Shown: piece by piece, positions 27,619-40,500 of the stretch
How the letters are laid out: the number at the start of each line of letters is the position of its first letter
How positions within the stretch are numbered: the stretch's first letter is position 1
Assembly (NCBI GenBank): GCA_030148505.1
Contig: JASBTI010000030.1
Location: forward strand, 36,458 to 100,457
Source of the DNA: Rhodanobacter sp.
Lineage (GTDB): Bacteria; Pseudomonadota; Gammaproteobacteria; Xanthomonadales; Rhodanobacteraceae
DNA length: 64,000 nucleotides
Reading direction: 5' to 3'
The notes under the pieces: model-generated
What the model saw: the letters and a program-made list of their open reading frames with translations, nothing else
What the model was told of the DNA's origin: nothing
Databases searched by the model: none
Position numbers and translations under genes: made by a program

Positions 27619-28633
27619 GACGACCCTCGGCCGAGTGGCGCCGCAGACAGCGACGTTTCAGCGCCAGCCAGATGGTGGCCGCTGCCAGATAGAAGAAGAT
27701 GGTAACCGGGAAGGCAAGCCGCAGATGACTCCAGGCCAACCAGGCGAACGGGGCGGCGACCAACAGGTTCCACGCCAGATAGGCCCGATCCGTGGCCGCA
27801 TGGCTCATGCCACTGCGAACCAGCCACTGGTACAAGTGTTCGCGATGCGCGGCATACCAGCGGCGGCGGCCGAGCATGCGCGTCAACAACGTCATGCTCG
27901 CATCGGTGACAAATGCCGAGGAAAGAATCAGCGCGGACCACAACAGCGAGGACTGGCGTTGCCACAACATCGCGCTGAACGCGAAGATCAGCAGGCCCAG
28001 GCTGCCACTACCCACATCACCCATGAAAATGCGTGCGGGAGGGCGGTTGTAATACCAGAAGCCAAGGGTCGCCGCAAAAAGGGCCGCGGCAAGAAGGGCC
28101 ATCGTCGGTAGCGACGTGCCCCAGGCCAGACAGCCAAGCCCCGCCGCCACAAACATGGCCTGTTGCGCCAAAATCCCGTCGATGCCATCCATGAAGTTAT
28201 GCAGGTTCACGCTCCAAATGCCGGCGCCCAACAACAAAGGCAGCCACCACCAGGCCATGCCGATACCCAGCAACGACGCCGAAAAGCCCCCGACAGCAAG
28301 TACCTGAACACCCAGCCGGGGCCATATCGGCAAGGAGCGGTGGTCATCCATCCAGCCGGCCAGCGCGACCAGCAAGAGTGCACCCTCAAGGCTCAACATG
28401 ACGCCGACAGGCCATGCCGGCGCGAAACCCCAGAAGACCGCTGGCAGGCACACCAGCATGGCCACCACCAGACCGATTCCACCGCCACGGGGAGTAGCCT
28501 GATGATGGGATCGACGCTGCCCCGGTTGATCCAGCATGCCTCGTCGATGGGCGTACGCCAAGGCAGCGCGCGTCAACAGCAAGGCGCTCAGAAAAACAGT
28601 CAGTAACCATCCGCTGGCAAGAACTATCCTCAT
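27605..28633 (-). CDS. Glycosyl transferase family 4 (WecA-like polyprenyl-phosphate sugar-1-phosphate transferase)
   Basis: 342-residue polytopic membrane protein of the WecA/MraY superfamily, which transfers a sugar-1-phosphate to undecaprenyl phosphate to start O-antigen-type glycan assembly. Family motifs: RRSHHQATPRGGG near the N-terminus, the aspartates in AGWMDDHRSLP, HNFMDGIDGI, and FMGDVGSGSLG. The start at 28633 (MRIVLASGW) is one base after the lapB stop. Longer in-frame starts overlap lapB. It is coupled at its 3' end to the dehydratase gene. Confidence 0.92.
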   Translation of the reverse strand: MRIVLASGWLLTVFLSALLLTRAALAYAHRRGMLDQPGQRRSHHQATPRGGGIGLVVAMLVCLPAVFWGFAPAWPVGVMLSLEGALLLVALAGWMDDHRSLPIWPRLGVQVLAVGGFSASLLGIGMAWWWLPLLLGAGIWSVNLHNFMDGIDGILAQQAMFVAAGLGCLAWGTSLPTMALLAAALFAATLGFWYYNRPPARIFMGDVGSGSLGLLIFAFSAMLWQRQSSLLWSALILSSAFVTDASMTLLTRMLGRRRWYAAHREHLYQWLVRSGMSHAATDRAYLAWNLLVAAPFAWLAWSHLRLAFPVTIFFYLAAATIWLALKRRCLRRHSAEGRHVTA

Positions 28634-28634
28634 A

Positions 28635-29807
28635 TCACTCGCTGGCCACTCCATGAATCGGTCGAATCGTACTCCAGCTTTTGCAGCTGGGGCATTGCCA
28701 GTGATGTGCCTTGGCGCCAAAGCCGCAGCGACTGCAACGATACATCGCCTGCCCCTCCAGCAACTTGCGCGTGAGGTCGCGAAGGATCAGGAAATTTTCC
28801 CGCACCTCGCCTTCGATCTTGTCCATCGTGGCGTCGATCAAGGCCATCAATCCGCGAACCGACGGGCGCTGGCGCAACTGTGACGTCAGAAAGTCGATCG
28901 CCGCACGTTCGCCATCGCGTTGCCGGTAGAGCCGGGTCAACGCAAGCACCGGGGAAATGCCGTGATAGCGGCCCAGCATGTCGCGCAGAAATACCTCGGC
29001 ACGCTCCATCTGCTGCGAACGCGCGTAGCAATCCAGCAGCGGCGGCAATATCTCCGGCGTAAAGGCGATATCGGCATTTATCGCCGACTCGTAGGCCACC
29101 ACGGCATCGGCGTGTTCGCCCGCCTCGGAATGCAATCGGCCAATCAACATGAAAGCGCGGACACAATCGGGCTGGCAGTCGAAAGCCTTCTGCAGATATT
29201 CCCGGGCTTCGGCCAAGGCCCCATGTTGACGCGAACGATCGGCCAGTTCGCAATAGAACTGGGCGATCATGGTCGCCTCGTCTTCGCCGGTCATCACCTC
29301 GAATCGGCGTGCGTGCTCGATGGCCTTGTGCCAGTCACGTTCGTGCTGATAGATCGCGATCAAATGACGCAACGCCGAAGGTGCGTGCGAATCCAGCGCC
29401 ACCAAGTCGGAAAACAGCGCCTCTGCACGATCGAGAAGACCGGCGCGCATGTAGTCCTCACCCAGCTCGAGCAAGGCCACGGTCTTCATCGCATCGGACA
29501 GACCCGGACGCGACACCAGATGCTGGTGCAGACGAATGGCACGATCCACCTCGCCGCGCCGACGAAACAGGTTGCCGAGCGCAAGGTGGGTCTCGACCGT
29601 GTCACGGTTGTATTCGGCCAGCTTGAGGAAGACTTCGATAGCCTTGTCCTGCTCCTCGTTGAGCAGATAGTTCAGACCGCGGAAGTAATCGGAGGAAAGC
29701 TCGCTTACCCGCACACCGGAGCGTCGCGTCCCGACACGGCGCGAAGCCCACCAGCCCAGGACAAAGGCAGCCGGCACCAGCGCAGCCAGCGCATAGAGGG
29801 AACTCAT
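28635..29807 (-). CDS. lapB: LPS assembly protein LapB (YciM), TPR and rubredoxin-like
   Basis: 390-residue inner-membrane protein. One N-terminal transmembrane helix (MSSLYALAALVPAAFVLGWW) is followed by repeated TPR motifs (for example TVETHLALGNLFRRRGEVDR) and a C-terminal rubredoxin-like zinc module CSRCGF...CPSCKSW. In E. coli LapB controls LpxC turnover through FtsH and so sets LPS synthesis. The ATG at 29807 overlaps the lapA stop (ATGA). Its place ahead of polysaccharide genes fits an envelope operon. Confidence 0.95.
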   Translation of the reverse strand: MSSLYALAALVPAAFVLGWWASRRVGTRRSGVRVSELSSDYFRGLNYLLNEEQDKAIEVFLKLAEYNRDTVETHLALGNLFRRRGEVDRAIRLHQHLVSRPGLSDAMKTVALLELGEDYMRAGLLDRAEALFSDLVALDSHAPSALRHLIAIYQHERDWHKAIEHARRFEVMTGEDEATMIAQFYCELADRSRQHGALAEAREYLQKAFDCQPDCVRAFMLIGRLHSEAGEHADAVVAYESAINADIAFTPEILPPLLDCYARSQQMERAEVFLRDMLGRYHGISPVLALTRLYRQRDGERAAIDFLTSQLRQRPSVRGLMALIDATMDKIEGEVRENFLILRDLTRKLLEGQAMYRCSRCGFGAKAHHWQCPSCKSWSTIRPIHGVASE

Positions 29808-30064
29808 GAGTCGACCGGCGGCTTCTTGGCGGTGTCTCGCCGTTGTTGATTGCGCAAATGACGTTGACGCCGGCTGACCCCGAGCCATGCCGTAAGCCCG
29901 CCCAGCAACCACCCGATGACCAACGCACCAAGCAAGGCTGCCCCTTTGGGCAATTGCCATTGCACAAAGCCGAAATCGTAACTGACCAGGTCGGCATTGA
30001 GCGCCCCCAGCAACACGCCGACGGCGATGAAGACTACAAGAATGGAAATCACGAGCAATCGCAT
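29804..30064 (-). CDS. lapA: LapA family membrane protein
   Basis: 86-residue protein with two hydrophobic helices (residues 3-24 and about 41-63) and a basic, hydrophilic C-terminal tail. This is the LapA/YciS pattern, and the gene sits immediately upstream of lapB, overlapping it by ATGA, as in E. coli. LapA is a minor partner of LapB in LPS assembly. About 180 bases and an intrinsic terminator separate it from ihfB. Confidence 0.9.
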   Translation of the reverse strand: MRLLVISILVVFIAVGVLLGALNADLVSYDFGFVQWQLPKGAALLGALVIGWLLGGLTAWLGVSRRQRHLRNQQRRDTAKKPPVDS

Positions 30065-30184
30065 CGTGCGACTTTACCTGATTGACCTGAGCGCGCACAG
30101 CTGCGGCGCATGATCGATGGGCGTTGATTCAGCGCTACGGCCAAGTCCCCGCCAAGCTGTGCCCGGATACGGCGTCACACGCAT

Positions 30185-30216
30185 AAAAAAGGCAGGACCG
30201 ACTCGCGCCGCCTGCC
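30185..30216 (-). terminator. Intrinsic terminator after ihfB
   Basis: On the minus strand GGCAGG (30216-30211) and CCTGCC (30196-30191) form the stem around a 14-base loop, followed directly by six T (30190-30185). It lies 30 bases beyond the ihfB stop and separates ihfB from lapA. Confidence 0.8.
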
Positions 30217-30245
30217 CATCTCCTCGACTTCCTTCCCCATGCATG

Positions 30246-30545
30246 TCAACTGGCTATCTGCTCGGGGTCGAGATTCACCCGCTCACGCAGCTCCTTGCCC
30301 GGCTTGAAATGCGGCACATGTTTGCCGGGCAGTGCCACGGCCTCGCCCGTCTTGGGGTTGCGGCCCATCCGCGGTGGACGGTAATGCAGCGCGAAACTGC
30401 CAAAGCCACGCACTTCGATGCGTTCGCCATGGGACAACGCATGGCTCATCTGCTCGATCACGCTCTTGACCGCCATTTCGACATCGGCAAATGCAAGGTG
30501 GGTTTGGCGCCTGGCCAGCGCCTCGATCAATTCGGATTTGGTCAT
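30246..30545 (-). CDS. ihfB: Integration host factor beta subunit
   Basis: 99-residue DNA-bending protein of the HU/IHF family that pairs with IHF-alpha. The diagnostic beta-arm sequence [23 protein letters not shown] is clear, with the start [11 protein letters not shown]. It shapes promoters and nucleoid and supports recombination. It follows rpsA by about 70 bases, the same arrangement as in enterics. Confidence 0.97.
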   Translation of the reverse strand: MTKSELIEALARRQTHLAFADVEMAVKSVIEQMSHALSHGERIEVRGFGSFALHYRPPRMGRNPKTGEAVALPGKHVPHFKPGKELRERVNLDPEQIAS

Positions 30546-30573
30546 GGGACCCCAATGTCCGTGACATGAATCA

Positions 30574-30598
30574 GCAGGGCGGCACGGCGCCGCCCTGC
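30574..30598 (-). other. 10-bp GC-rich hairpin between rpsA and ihfB
   Basis: GCAGGGCGGC and GCCGCCCTGC form a perfect stem with a five-base loop. There is no T-run after it, so it is not a classical terminator. It may limit read-through or act as an mRNA processing or stabilising element between the S1 and IHF genes. Confidence 0.5.
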
Positions 30599-30616
30599 AT
30601 CAGACGTTTACCGCGT

Positions 30617-32290
30617 TCAATCGGCCTTGTTGAACTGCTCTTTGAGCAGCGCACCGAGCTTGGTCGTACCGCTGGCAGCCGACGAATAATCGACGACTTC
30701 CTCCGGCGCGTCCTCCTCGTCCTTGGCACGGATCGAGAGCGCCAGCTGACGCCCCTTGCGGTCCATACCGGTGAACTTGGCCTCAACCTGATCGCCCACC
30801 TTCAGATGCTCGGTGGCATCATCGATGCGCTCCTTGGCGATGTCGTTGGCGCGCAGGTAACCCTCGACGCCTTCGCCCAGATCGATCACCGCACCCTTGG
30901 CATCGACTTCCTTGACCGTACCGTTGACGATGGTGCCGCGCGGGTTGGCCGCCATGAACTGGCCGAACGGGTCCTGCTCCATCTGCTTGATGCCGAGCGA
31001 AATACGCTCGCGCTCCGGGTCCACCGCCAGCACCACGGCTTCGATCTCTTCGCCCTTCTTGAAGTCGCGCACGAGATCTTCGCCGGAGACCTGCCAGGAG
31101 ATGTCGGACAGATGCACCAGACCGTCGATACCGCCGTCCAGGCCAATGAACACGCCGAAGTCGGTGATCGATTTGATCTGACCGGAAACCTTGTCGCCCT
31201 TCTTGTGCATGGCGGCGAAGGCTTCCCACGGGTTCGAGCGGGTCTGCTTGATACCCAGCGAGATACGACGGCGCTCTTCATCGACGTCCAGCACGGTGAC
31301 TTCGGTTTCGTCACCGACCTGAACCACCTTGGCCGGATTGACGTTCTTGTTGGTCCAATCCATTTCGGATACGTGCACCAGGCCTTCCACGCCCGGCTCG
31401 ATCTCGACGAAACAACCGTAGTCGGTGACGTTGGAAACCTTGCCGAACAGGCGGCTGCCAACCGGGTAACGGCGTGAGATGGCCACCCACGGGTCGTCGC
31501 CCAGCTGCTTCAGACCCAGCGAAACGCGGTTGCGTTCCTTGTCGTACTTCAGCACGCGCACGTCCAGTTCGTCGCCGACGTTGACCACTTCGGACGGATG
31601 ACGCACACGCTTCCACGCCATGTCGGTGATGTGCAGCAGGCCGTCGATGCCGCCCAGATCCACGAAGGCGCCGTAATCGGTGAGGTTCTTGACCACACCC
31701 TTGACCACCGCACCCTCGACCAGACGCTCCAGCAGCTTCTCGCGCTCTTCTGAGAACTCGGTCTCGACCACGGCGCGGCGGCTGACCACCACGTTGTTGC
31801 GCTTGCGGTCAAGCTTGATGATCTTGAACTCGAGTTCCTTGCCCTCGAGGTAAACCGGGTCACGTACCGGACGCACGTCGACCAGCGAGCCCGGCAGAAA
31901 CGCGCGGACGTCCTTGATGTCGACGGTGAAACCGCCCTTGACCTTGCCGGAAATCATGCCGACGATGGTCTCTTCCTTGTCGAACGCCTGCTCCAGGTCG
32001 TCCCACACCATCGAGCGCTTGGCTTTCTCGCGCGACAGCTTGGTCTCGCCGAATCCGTCTTCCAAAGCTTCGAGAGCTACCTTCACCTCGTCGCCTACCT
32101 GCACCTCCAGCGTGCCTTCTTCGTCCTTGAACTGTTCGATCGGGACGATGCCTTCGCTCTTCAGGCCGGCATTGATCACGACAACGTCGTTGCGGATTTC
32201 CACAACAATGCCGGTGACGATGGCGCCAGGCTTCAGCTTGGAGATGGCCTGCTGGCTCTGTTCAAACAGTTCGGCAAAACTTTCAGTCAT
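30617..32290 (-). CDS. rpsA: 30S ribosomal protein S1
   Basis: 557-residue S1 protein, the same length as in E. coli. Six S1-type OB repeats can be followed, starting with [21 protein letters not shown]; repeats 3-6 have clear GxVxxxxDFGxFV motifs (for example [18 protein letters not shown] and [15 protein letters not shown]). It binds mRNA leaders on the 30S subunit. The start [11 protein letters not shown] at 32290 is the family start; an upstream in-frame extension to 32446 is leader sequence. The region between cmk and rpsA (32291-32466) probably holds the promoter and S1 autoregulatory leader. Confidence 0.98.
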   Translation of the reverse strand: MTESFAELFEQSQQAISKLKPGAIVTGIVVEIRNDVVVINAGLKSEGIVPIEQFKDEEGTLEVQVGDEVKVALEALEDGFGETKLSREKAKRSMVWDDLEQAFDKEETIVGMISGKVKGGFTVDIKDVRAFLPGSLVDVRPVRDPVYLEGKELEFKIIKLDRKRNNVVVSRRAVVETEFSEEREKLLERLVEGAVVKGVVKNLTDYGAFVDLGGIDGLLHITDMAWKRVRHPSEVVNVGDELDVRVLKYDKERNRVSLGLKQLGDDPWVAISRRYPVGSRLFGKVSNVTDYGCFVEIEPGVEGLVHVSEMDWTNKNVNPAKVVQVGDETEVTVLDVDEERRRISLGIKQTRSNPWEAFAAMHKKGDKVSGQIKSITDFGVFIGLDGGIDGLVHLSDISWQVSGEDLVRDFKKGEEIEAVVLAVDPERERISLGIKQMEQDPFGQFMAANPRGTIVNGTVKEVDAKGAVIDLGEGVEGYLRANDIAKERIDDATEHLKVGDQVEAKFTGMDRKGRQLALSIRAKDEEDAPEEVVDYSSAASGTTKLGALLKEQFNKAD

Positions 32291-32466
32291 GTTGATTCCG
32301 TCATGGGAAAGGACCTCGGCACGTTGCGCGTTCTGGCGTGTTGCGCACGAACCATCCGGTCCACCGGTTGAGGGTGTCGTCAGCGATTCCACCGGAACCG
32401 GCCTCTGCCACCGTGGGTCAAAGTCCCTGCCGCAGCAGGAACACAAAAACCGTCACGCAAACCGGG

Positions 32467-33168
32467 TCACGGCTGCACGACGGAAAGTACTTTCGCGACG
32501 ACGTCCTCGATGCCCATGCCCGTGGTATCCACGAGCAGCGCATCTTCGGCAGGTTTGAGCGGCGCAACCGCACGCGACGCATCGCGACTGTCACGCGCCT
32601 CAATTTCGCGCTGAAGGCCGCCAAGTGTAACGCTGAGTCCCTTTTCCTTCAACTGCTTATAACGTCTTTTCGCACGTTCCGCCGCGCTGGCGGTCAGGAA
32701 CACCTTGAACGGCGCGTCAGGGAAGATCACCGTGCCCATGTCGCGCCCGTCGGCCACCAGGCCCGGTGACTTGCGGAAGCCCAGCTGCAATTGCACCAGT
32801 GCCTGTCGTACCGTGGGCAGGGAGGCGATCGCCGATGCCGCCGCACCCGCGGTTTCGGTACGCAGTTCGTCGGTAGCGTCATGGCCGTTGACCCAAACCC
32901 GCGTTCCGTCAGCCTCAGCTGCCGCCCGAAAACGGATTTTTGTCTGTTCGGCGCATCGCGTTACGGCCTCGACATCGGAAAGGTCCAGGCCTGCCACACC
33001 CGCGGCATAGCCTACCGCGCGGTAGAGTGCCCCCGAATCCAGCAGGTGCCAGCCCAGATGCGCGGCCACCAGCGCGCTGATGGTGCCCTTGCCTGATCCC
33101 GACGGCCCATCGATGGTTAGCACGGGGACCGATACGACATGGGGCATGGCAATTCCTGCTGCAGACAT
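32467..33168 (-). CDS. cmk: Cytidylate kinase
   Basis: 233-residue CMP/dCMP kinase. P-loop [11 protein letters not shown], then [29 protein letters not shown] and RAKRRYKQL match the family. It acts in pyrimidine nucleotide salvage in the cytoplasm. It lies directly upstream of rpsA, a conserved arrangement. The ATG at 33168 has GAGGGG five bases before it. An in-frame ATG at 33147 with AGGA six bases upstream is an equally plausible start. Confidence 0.96.
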   Translation of the reverse strand: MSAAGIAMPHVVSVPVLTIDGPSGSGKGTISALVAAHLGWHLLDSGALYRAVGYAAGVAGLDLSDVEAVTRCAEQTKIRFRAAAEADGTRVWVNGHDATDELRTETAGAAASAIASLPTVRQALVQLQLGFRKSPGLVADGRDMGTVIFPDAPFKVFLTASAAERAKRRYKQLKEKGLSVTLGGLQREIEARDSRDASRAVAPLKPAEDALLVDTTGMGIEDVVAKVLSVVQP

Positions 33169-33258
33169 GGTGGCCCCTCAGTCTAACGCGTTGACCCCAC
33201 CCGACACCGGTGCTATGAACCCCGTCTCACCTGTACAACCGAAGTGCTGGCCGCCGTC

Positions 33259-35624
<2,366 letters not shown>

Positions 35625-35670
35625 GCGAGGCCCCCGCCCAGTGCTGAAATTTCAGCCGCACAAAAGAAAG

Positions 35671-35746
35671 CGCCCTGCGGTACGACGCATCGATATGGGC
35701 CAGGGGGGAGAAGGCCAGATATCGTATTTAGCGTCGCCGCAGGGCG
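35671..35746. other. Long-range inverted repeat before the LysR gene
   Basis: CGCCCTGCGG (35671-35680) and CCGCAGGGCG (35737-35746) are perfectly complementary with 56 bases between. It follows the fadH stop by about 45 bases and could be a transcript-end structure or a regulatory site. The AT-rich stretch 35795-35856 next to it probably holds the promoter of the LysR gene. Confidence 0.4.
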
Positions 35747-35856
35747 AGGGCCACATCGTCAGGGGGAGGGGAGACGATGTGACGAGGAACATTTTATGTT
35801 CGACACGATAAAGTATCTAATATATATTTGTGACCTAACTTATATGAAATACATAT

Positions 35857-36768
35857 ATGTTTGACTTCCGCCAGCTGCGCTACTTCATCGCCGTCGCCGA
35901 GGAACTGAGTTTCACCCGCGCGGCCATGCGGCTTCACCTGTCCCAACCTCCCCTGTCCCAACAGATCCAGGCGCTTGAGCGCGATCTTGGCGTCCGGTTG
36001 CTGGAGCGTACCAAGCGCCACGTGGCCTTGACCGAGCCCGGCAGAATATTTCTCGAGCAGGCGCGTCAGATTCTGGCCAAGGCCGACGAACTGCGCAGTC
36101 AGGTGACGGCGGCGGCGGCCGGATACAGCGGACAGCTGCGTCTCGCCTATACGGCCTCGGTTTCTTTTCACCCGGCATTGCCGCAAACCCTGCTGCGCTA
36201 CCGTCAGGTAGCGCCCAATGTCCGCCTTCAACTCAGCGAGATGTATACCGCACCGCAATTTGCGGCCTTGCTGGCAGGGCACATCGACATCGGTTTCGTG
36301 CGCGATGAGCCGGCCCACGCTCAGGATGCCAGCCAGCTCAGGCTTAGCGTGATCGATCGTGAACCGCTGCTGCTTGCGCTTCCCACCGGGCACGCGTTGG
36401 CCAATCGCAGCAGCATCAGTCTGGCCGAAGTGGCCGGCGACGCTTTTGTATCGCAGCCGCGCGAGCTGGCATCGACCCTGTACGACCGACTGGTGAAATT
36501 GGCGGGAAAGGCCGGCTTCCAGCCAAAGATCGGCCAGCATGCGCAACAGATCAATGGCTTGTTGGCCCTGGTCGCCGCAGGCCTTGGGCTGGCGCTGGTT
36601 CCGGCATCCATGCGTGCCGTGCGTCTGGCGGGAGTGAGCTACCTGCCACTGGAGGACGCCGATGCCTACATGCTACTGGCGGTCGCCTGCCGCAGTAACG
36701 ACCACTCCCCGGCGCTACTGCAACTCTTGTCCACGGTAGCCGAATCGGCTATCGCACCCGGCTTGTGA
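35857..36768 (+). CDS. LysR-family transcriptional regulator
   Basis: 303-residue LTTR. The N-terminal winged HTH (MFDFRQLRYFIAVAEELSFTR, LHLSQPPLSQQIQALE) and the substrate-binding domain are intact. The HTH resembles the CatM/BenM/CbbR-like group. The ATG at 35857 follows an AT-rich region with no strong Shine-Dalgarno. LTTRs usually regulate a divergent neighbour, but fadH is upstream on the same strand, so the target is not clear. Confidence 0.93.
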   Translation: MFDFRQLRYFIAVAEELSFTRAAMRLHLSQPPLSQQIQALERDLGVRLLERTKRHVALTEPGRIFLEQARQILAKADELRSQVTAAAAGYSGQLRLAYTASVSFHPALPQTLLRYRQVAPNVRLQLSEMYTAPQFAALLAGHIDIGFVRDEPAHAQDASQLRLSVIDREPLLLALPTGHALANRSSISLAEVAGDAFVSQPRELASTLYDRLVKLAGKAGFQPKIGQHAQQINGLLALVAAGLGLALVPASMRAVRLAGVSYLPLEDADAYMLLAVACRSNDHSPALLQLLSTVAESAIAPGL

Positions 36769-36791
36769 CATTTTCTGCGAACCGCTACAAT
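36763..36791 (+). promoter_or_regulatory. Sigma-70 promoter of rpmJ
   Basis: -35 TTGTGA (36763-36768) and -10 TACAAT (36786-36791) are spaced by exactly 17 bases, 41 bases before the rpmJ GTG. The -35 overlaps the LysR stop codon. Confidence 0.65.
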
Positions 36792-36831
36792 TGCGCGCTT
36801 GTATTCTCGTTTTTAGAGTCAGGAGCTGGCC

Positions 36832-36957
36832 GTGAAGGTGCTTAATTCTTTGAAGTCCGCCAAAGCGCGGCACCGTGACTGCAAGATCGTGCGCCGTCGC
36901 GGCAAGACGTTCGTGATCTGCAAGAGCAACCCGCGTTTCAAGGCTCGTCAGCGCTGA
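36832..36957 (+). CDS. rpmJ: 50S ribosomal protein L36, YkgO-type
   Basis: 41-residue ribosomal protein starting at GTG 36832 with AGGAG six bases upstream. The sequence ([17 protein letters not shown], ending KARQR) is that of the longer L36 paralogue called YkgO or L36B in enterics. It keeps Cys17 and Cys30 but lacks the CxxC pair of zinc-binding L36, so it is probably zinc-independent. It has its own promoter and terminator. Confidence 0.93.
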   Translation: MKVLNSLKSAKARHRDCKIVRRRGKTFVICKSNPRFKARQR

Positions 36958-36984
36958 TCGCCAGCCGCGATGAGGGCATAAAAA

Positions 36985-37011
36985 GAGGGCCGCTTGTCGC
37001 GGCCTTTTTTT
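36985..37011. terminator. Bidirectional intrinsic terminator between rpmJ and greA
   Basis: GGCCGC-TTGTC-GCGGCC (36988-37004) is followed by seven T on the plus strand (37005-37011). On the minus strand the other arm is followed by CTCTTTTT. It serves converging rpmJ and greA. Confidence 0.88.
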
Positions 37012-37039
37012 ATGTCCCAGGGGGCAGGGATGGCGACCC

Positions 37040-37516
37040 TTACTCGTAACGCACCCCGATGATTTCATAGTGCTTGACCCCATTGGGGGCAGTGAACTCG
37101 AAACTGTCGCCGGCACTCTTGCCGATCAATGCTCGCGCAATCGGCGAGGACACAGCAATCAACCGTTGCTTGATATCAGCCTCCAGGTCACCCACGATCT
37201 GGTAGGTGACGGCGGCTCCGCTGTCTTCATCCTCCAGGTCGACGATGGCACCGAAGACCACCCGGTTGCCTGCGTTCAGTCGCGACACATCGATCACCTC
37301 GGCAGTTGACAACGCTGCCTCGAGTTCACCGATGCGTCCCTCGGTGAAGCTCTGCTGATCACGCGCGGCGTGGTACTCGGCGTTCTCCTTGAGATCGCCG
37401 TGGGCCCTCGCTTCGGCAATCGCCGCAATGATGCGTGGCCGGTCGACCGACTTCAGTCGGTCCAGTTCCGCCCGCAGGCGTTCCGATCCCGCCTTGGTGA
37501 TAGGGGCGCGGCTCAT
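37040..37516 (-). CDS. greA: Transcription elongation factor GreA
   Basis: 158-residue cleavage factor that rescues backtracked RNA polymerase. The N-terminal coiled coil ([16 protein letters not shown], then [18 protein letters not shown], including the acidic tip) and the C-terminal FKBP-like domain ([18 protein letters not shown]) are intact. The ATG at 37516 overlaps the carB stop by ATGA, so it is the last gene of a carA-carB-greA operon. Confidence 0.98.
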   Translation of the reverse strand: MSRAPITKAGSERLRAELDRLKSVDRPRIIAAIAEARAHGDLKENAEYHAARDQQSFTEGRIGELEAALSTAEVIDVSRLNAGNRVVFGAIVDLEDEDSGAAVTYQIVGDLEADIKQRLIAVSSPIARALIGKSAGDSFEFTAPNGVKHYEIIGVRYE

Positions 37517-40500
37517 GCGCTCAACTCCTTGTGCAGTTCCTGCAGGCTGTGAACCTCGTCTCCACTGTGGAAGTCCAGCGAATGAACCAACGCACGCGCG
37601 CCTGCGACAGTAGTGGAATAGGTAACGCGATGCTGCAATGCCTCGCGCCGGATCGAGAACGAGTCGGCGATCGCCTGCTTGCCCTCGGTGGTGTTGACGA
37701 TATAGACGATTTCGCCATTCTTGATCAAGTCGACAATGTGCGGTCGGCCCTCAAGCACCTTGTTGATCCGCTCGCAGACCACCCCGCGCGCGGCCAGATA
37801 GCTCGCCGTACCTGACGTAGCGACCAGACTGAAGCCCCGGGCAATGACATCCATCGCCACCGCAAGCAGACGGTCCTTGTCAGCATCCCGCACCGAGACA
37901 AACACCTTGCCCTTGCCCGGCGTACGGATCCCGGCTGCATCGTGCCCGCGGGCAAAAGCGGCGCCGAAGCTTCTGCCAACACCCATTACCTCGCCGGTGG
38001 AGCGCATTTCGGGACCGAGGATCGGATCGACGTTCTGGAACTTCAGGAACGGAAAAATGGCTTCCTTCACCGAGTAATACGCCGGAATAACCTCGCGGGT
38101 AGCGCCCTGCTCGACCAGGCTTCGACCGGCCATCGCACGCGCTGCGATCTTGGCCAGCGGCACACCGGTCGCTTTGGACACGAACGGTACGGTGCGCGAA
38201 GCACGCGGATTCACCTCGAGAATGTATACGGTATCACCCTGGATCGCGAACTGGGTGTTCATCAGCCCGATCACTTTGAGTTCCCGAGCCATCGCCGCCG
38301 ACTGACGACGCATCTCGTCCTGCACTTCGGCCGTCAGTGAATACGGCGGCAGCGAGCAGGAGGAATCACCGGAGTGCACGCCCGCCTCTTCGATGTGTTC
38401 CATGATGCCACCTATCAGCACGTTGCCCTCGGCATCGGCAATGATATCGACATCGACTTCCACGGCGTGATCGAGGAAGCGATCCAGCAGCACCGGCGAA
38501 TCGTTGGAGACCTGCACCGCCTCGCGGATGTATCGCGACAGATCGTCGTCGTCGTAGACCACTTCCATGGCTCGACCACCGAGCACATAGCTCGGACGCA
38601 CCACCAATGGGTAACCGATCTCGCGCGCCAGTGCCAGCGCCTCGTCAGCGTTGCGGGCGGTACGATTCGGCGGTTGCTTCAGCCCGAGCTTCACAATCAT
38701 CTGCTGGAAACGCTCGCGATCCTCGGCCAGATCGATGCTGTCCGGTGTGGTGCCGATGATCGGCACGCCTGCAGCCTCCAGTGCCCGGGCCAGCTTGAGC
38801 GGCGTCTGACCACCGTACTGCACGATCACGCCCTTCGGTTTTTCCAGATCGACGATCTCCAGCACGTCCTCCAGCGTCAGCGACTCGAAATACAGTCGGT
38901 CGGAGGTGTCGTAGTCGGTCGAAACGGTCTCCGGATTGCAATTGATCATGATCGTCTCGAACCCGTCCTCGCGCAGCGCCAGCGAGGCGTGCACGCAGCA
39001 GTAGTCGAATTCGATGCCCTGACCGATCCGGTTGGGGCCGCCCCCGAGCACAATGATCTTGTCGCGATCCGTGGGGTTGGCCTCGCACTCTTCTTCGTAG
39101 GTGGAATACATGTAGGCGGTGGTAGTGGCAAACTCGGCCGCACAGGAGTCGACCCGCTTGTAGACCGGGCGTACACCCAGCGTGCGGCGCAGATGGCGCA
39201 CTGCGGCCTCGTCGGTGCCGGTCAGCTCCGCCAATCGCGCATCGGCGAATCCCATCCGCTTCAGTTCGCGAATGCGTACCGCATCCAGCGCAGTCAAGCC
39301 CTGCGCTCGCACCTCGTCCTCGGCCAGCACGATGTCCTCGAACGCGGCGAGGAACCACGGATCGACGCGGCTGAGGTCATGCACCTCCTCCAGCGTGAGC
39401 CCGGCACGGAACGCGTCGGCGAGATGAAACACCCGGTCCGGTCGCGGTTCGCGAAGTTCGCGCTTGAGGGTAGCCAGCCCTGCCTCGGTACTGATGTCCA
39501 GACCGGTGGGATTGAGGCCGGTCTTGCCGATCTCCAGTCCGCGCAGGGCTTTCTGCAGCGACTCGTGGAACGTGCGGCCGATCGCCATCACCTCGCCCAC
39601 CGACTTCATCTGGGTAGTGAGACGCGCATCGGCGGAAGGAAATTTTTCGAACGCGAAACGGGGAATCTTGGTGACCACATAGTCGATCGTGGGCTCAAAC
39701 GACGCCGGGGTGAGCCCACCGGTGATGTCGTTCTTCAGCTCATCCAGGGTATAGCCCACGGCCAGCTTTGCGGCGATCTTGGCGATGGGAAAGCCGGTGG
39801 CTTTGGAGGCAAGCGCCGAGGAGCGCGACACCCGCGGATTCATCTCGATCACCACGACACGGCCATCCTCGGCATTGATGCCGAACTGGACGTTGGAACC
39901 ACCGGTATCTACACCGATCTTGCGCAGCACCGCGATCGAGGCATCGCGCAGGCGTTGGTACTCCTTGTCGGTCAGCGTCTGCGCCGGCGCCACCGTGATC
40001 GAGTCGCCGGTATGCACGCCCATCGGATCGAGGTTCTCGATCGAGCAGACGATGATGCAGTTGTCCGCCGTGTCGCGGACCACTTCCATCTCGAACTCCT
40101 TCCAGCCGAGCACGGATTCCTCGACCAGCACCTCACCCACCGGCGATAGCTCCATGCCGTGCTTGACGATGGTCTCGAATTCCTCGCGATTGTAGGCAAT
40201 GCCGCCACCGGAACCGCCCAAGGTGAAACTGGGGCGGACGATCGTTGGGTACCCTACCTTGAGCTGGGCCTCCACCGCTTGCTCGAAGGTACGCACGACC
40301 TCGGCCTTGGGGCACTCCAGCCCGATCTCGGCCATCGCCACGCGGAACAGTTCGCGGTCCTCGGCCATGCGGATCGCCTCACGCGAGGCGCCGATCAGCT
40401 CGACCCCGTATTTGGCAAGGACGCCGTGGTCGTCCAGGTCGAGCGCGCAGTTGAGGCCGGTTTGCCCGCCCATGGTGGGCAATACGGCATCCGGGCGCTC

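Noticed and set aside
38374..40149. Long plus-strand open frame (about 590 residues) opposite carB
   Set aside because: It is an antisense shadow produced by codon bias of a highly conserved gene; no own motifs or start signal.
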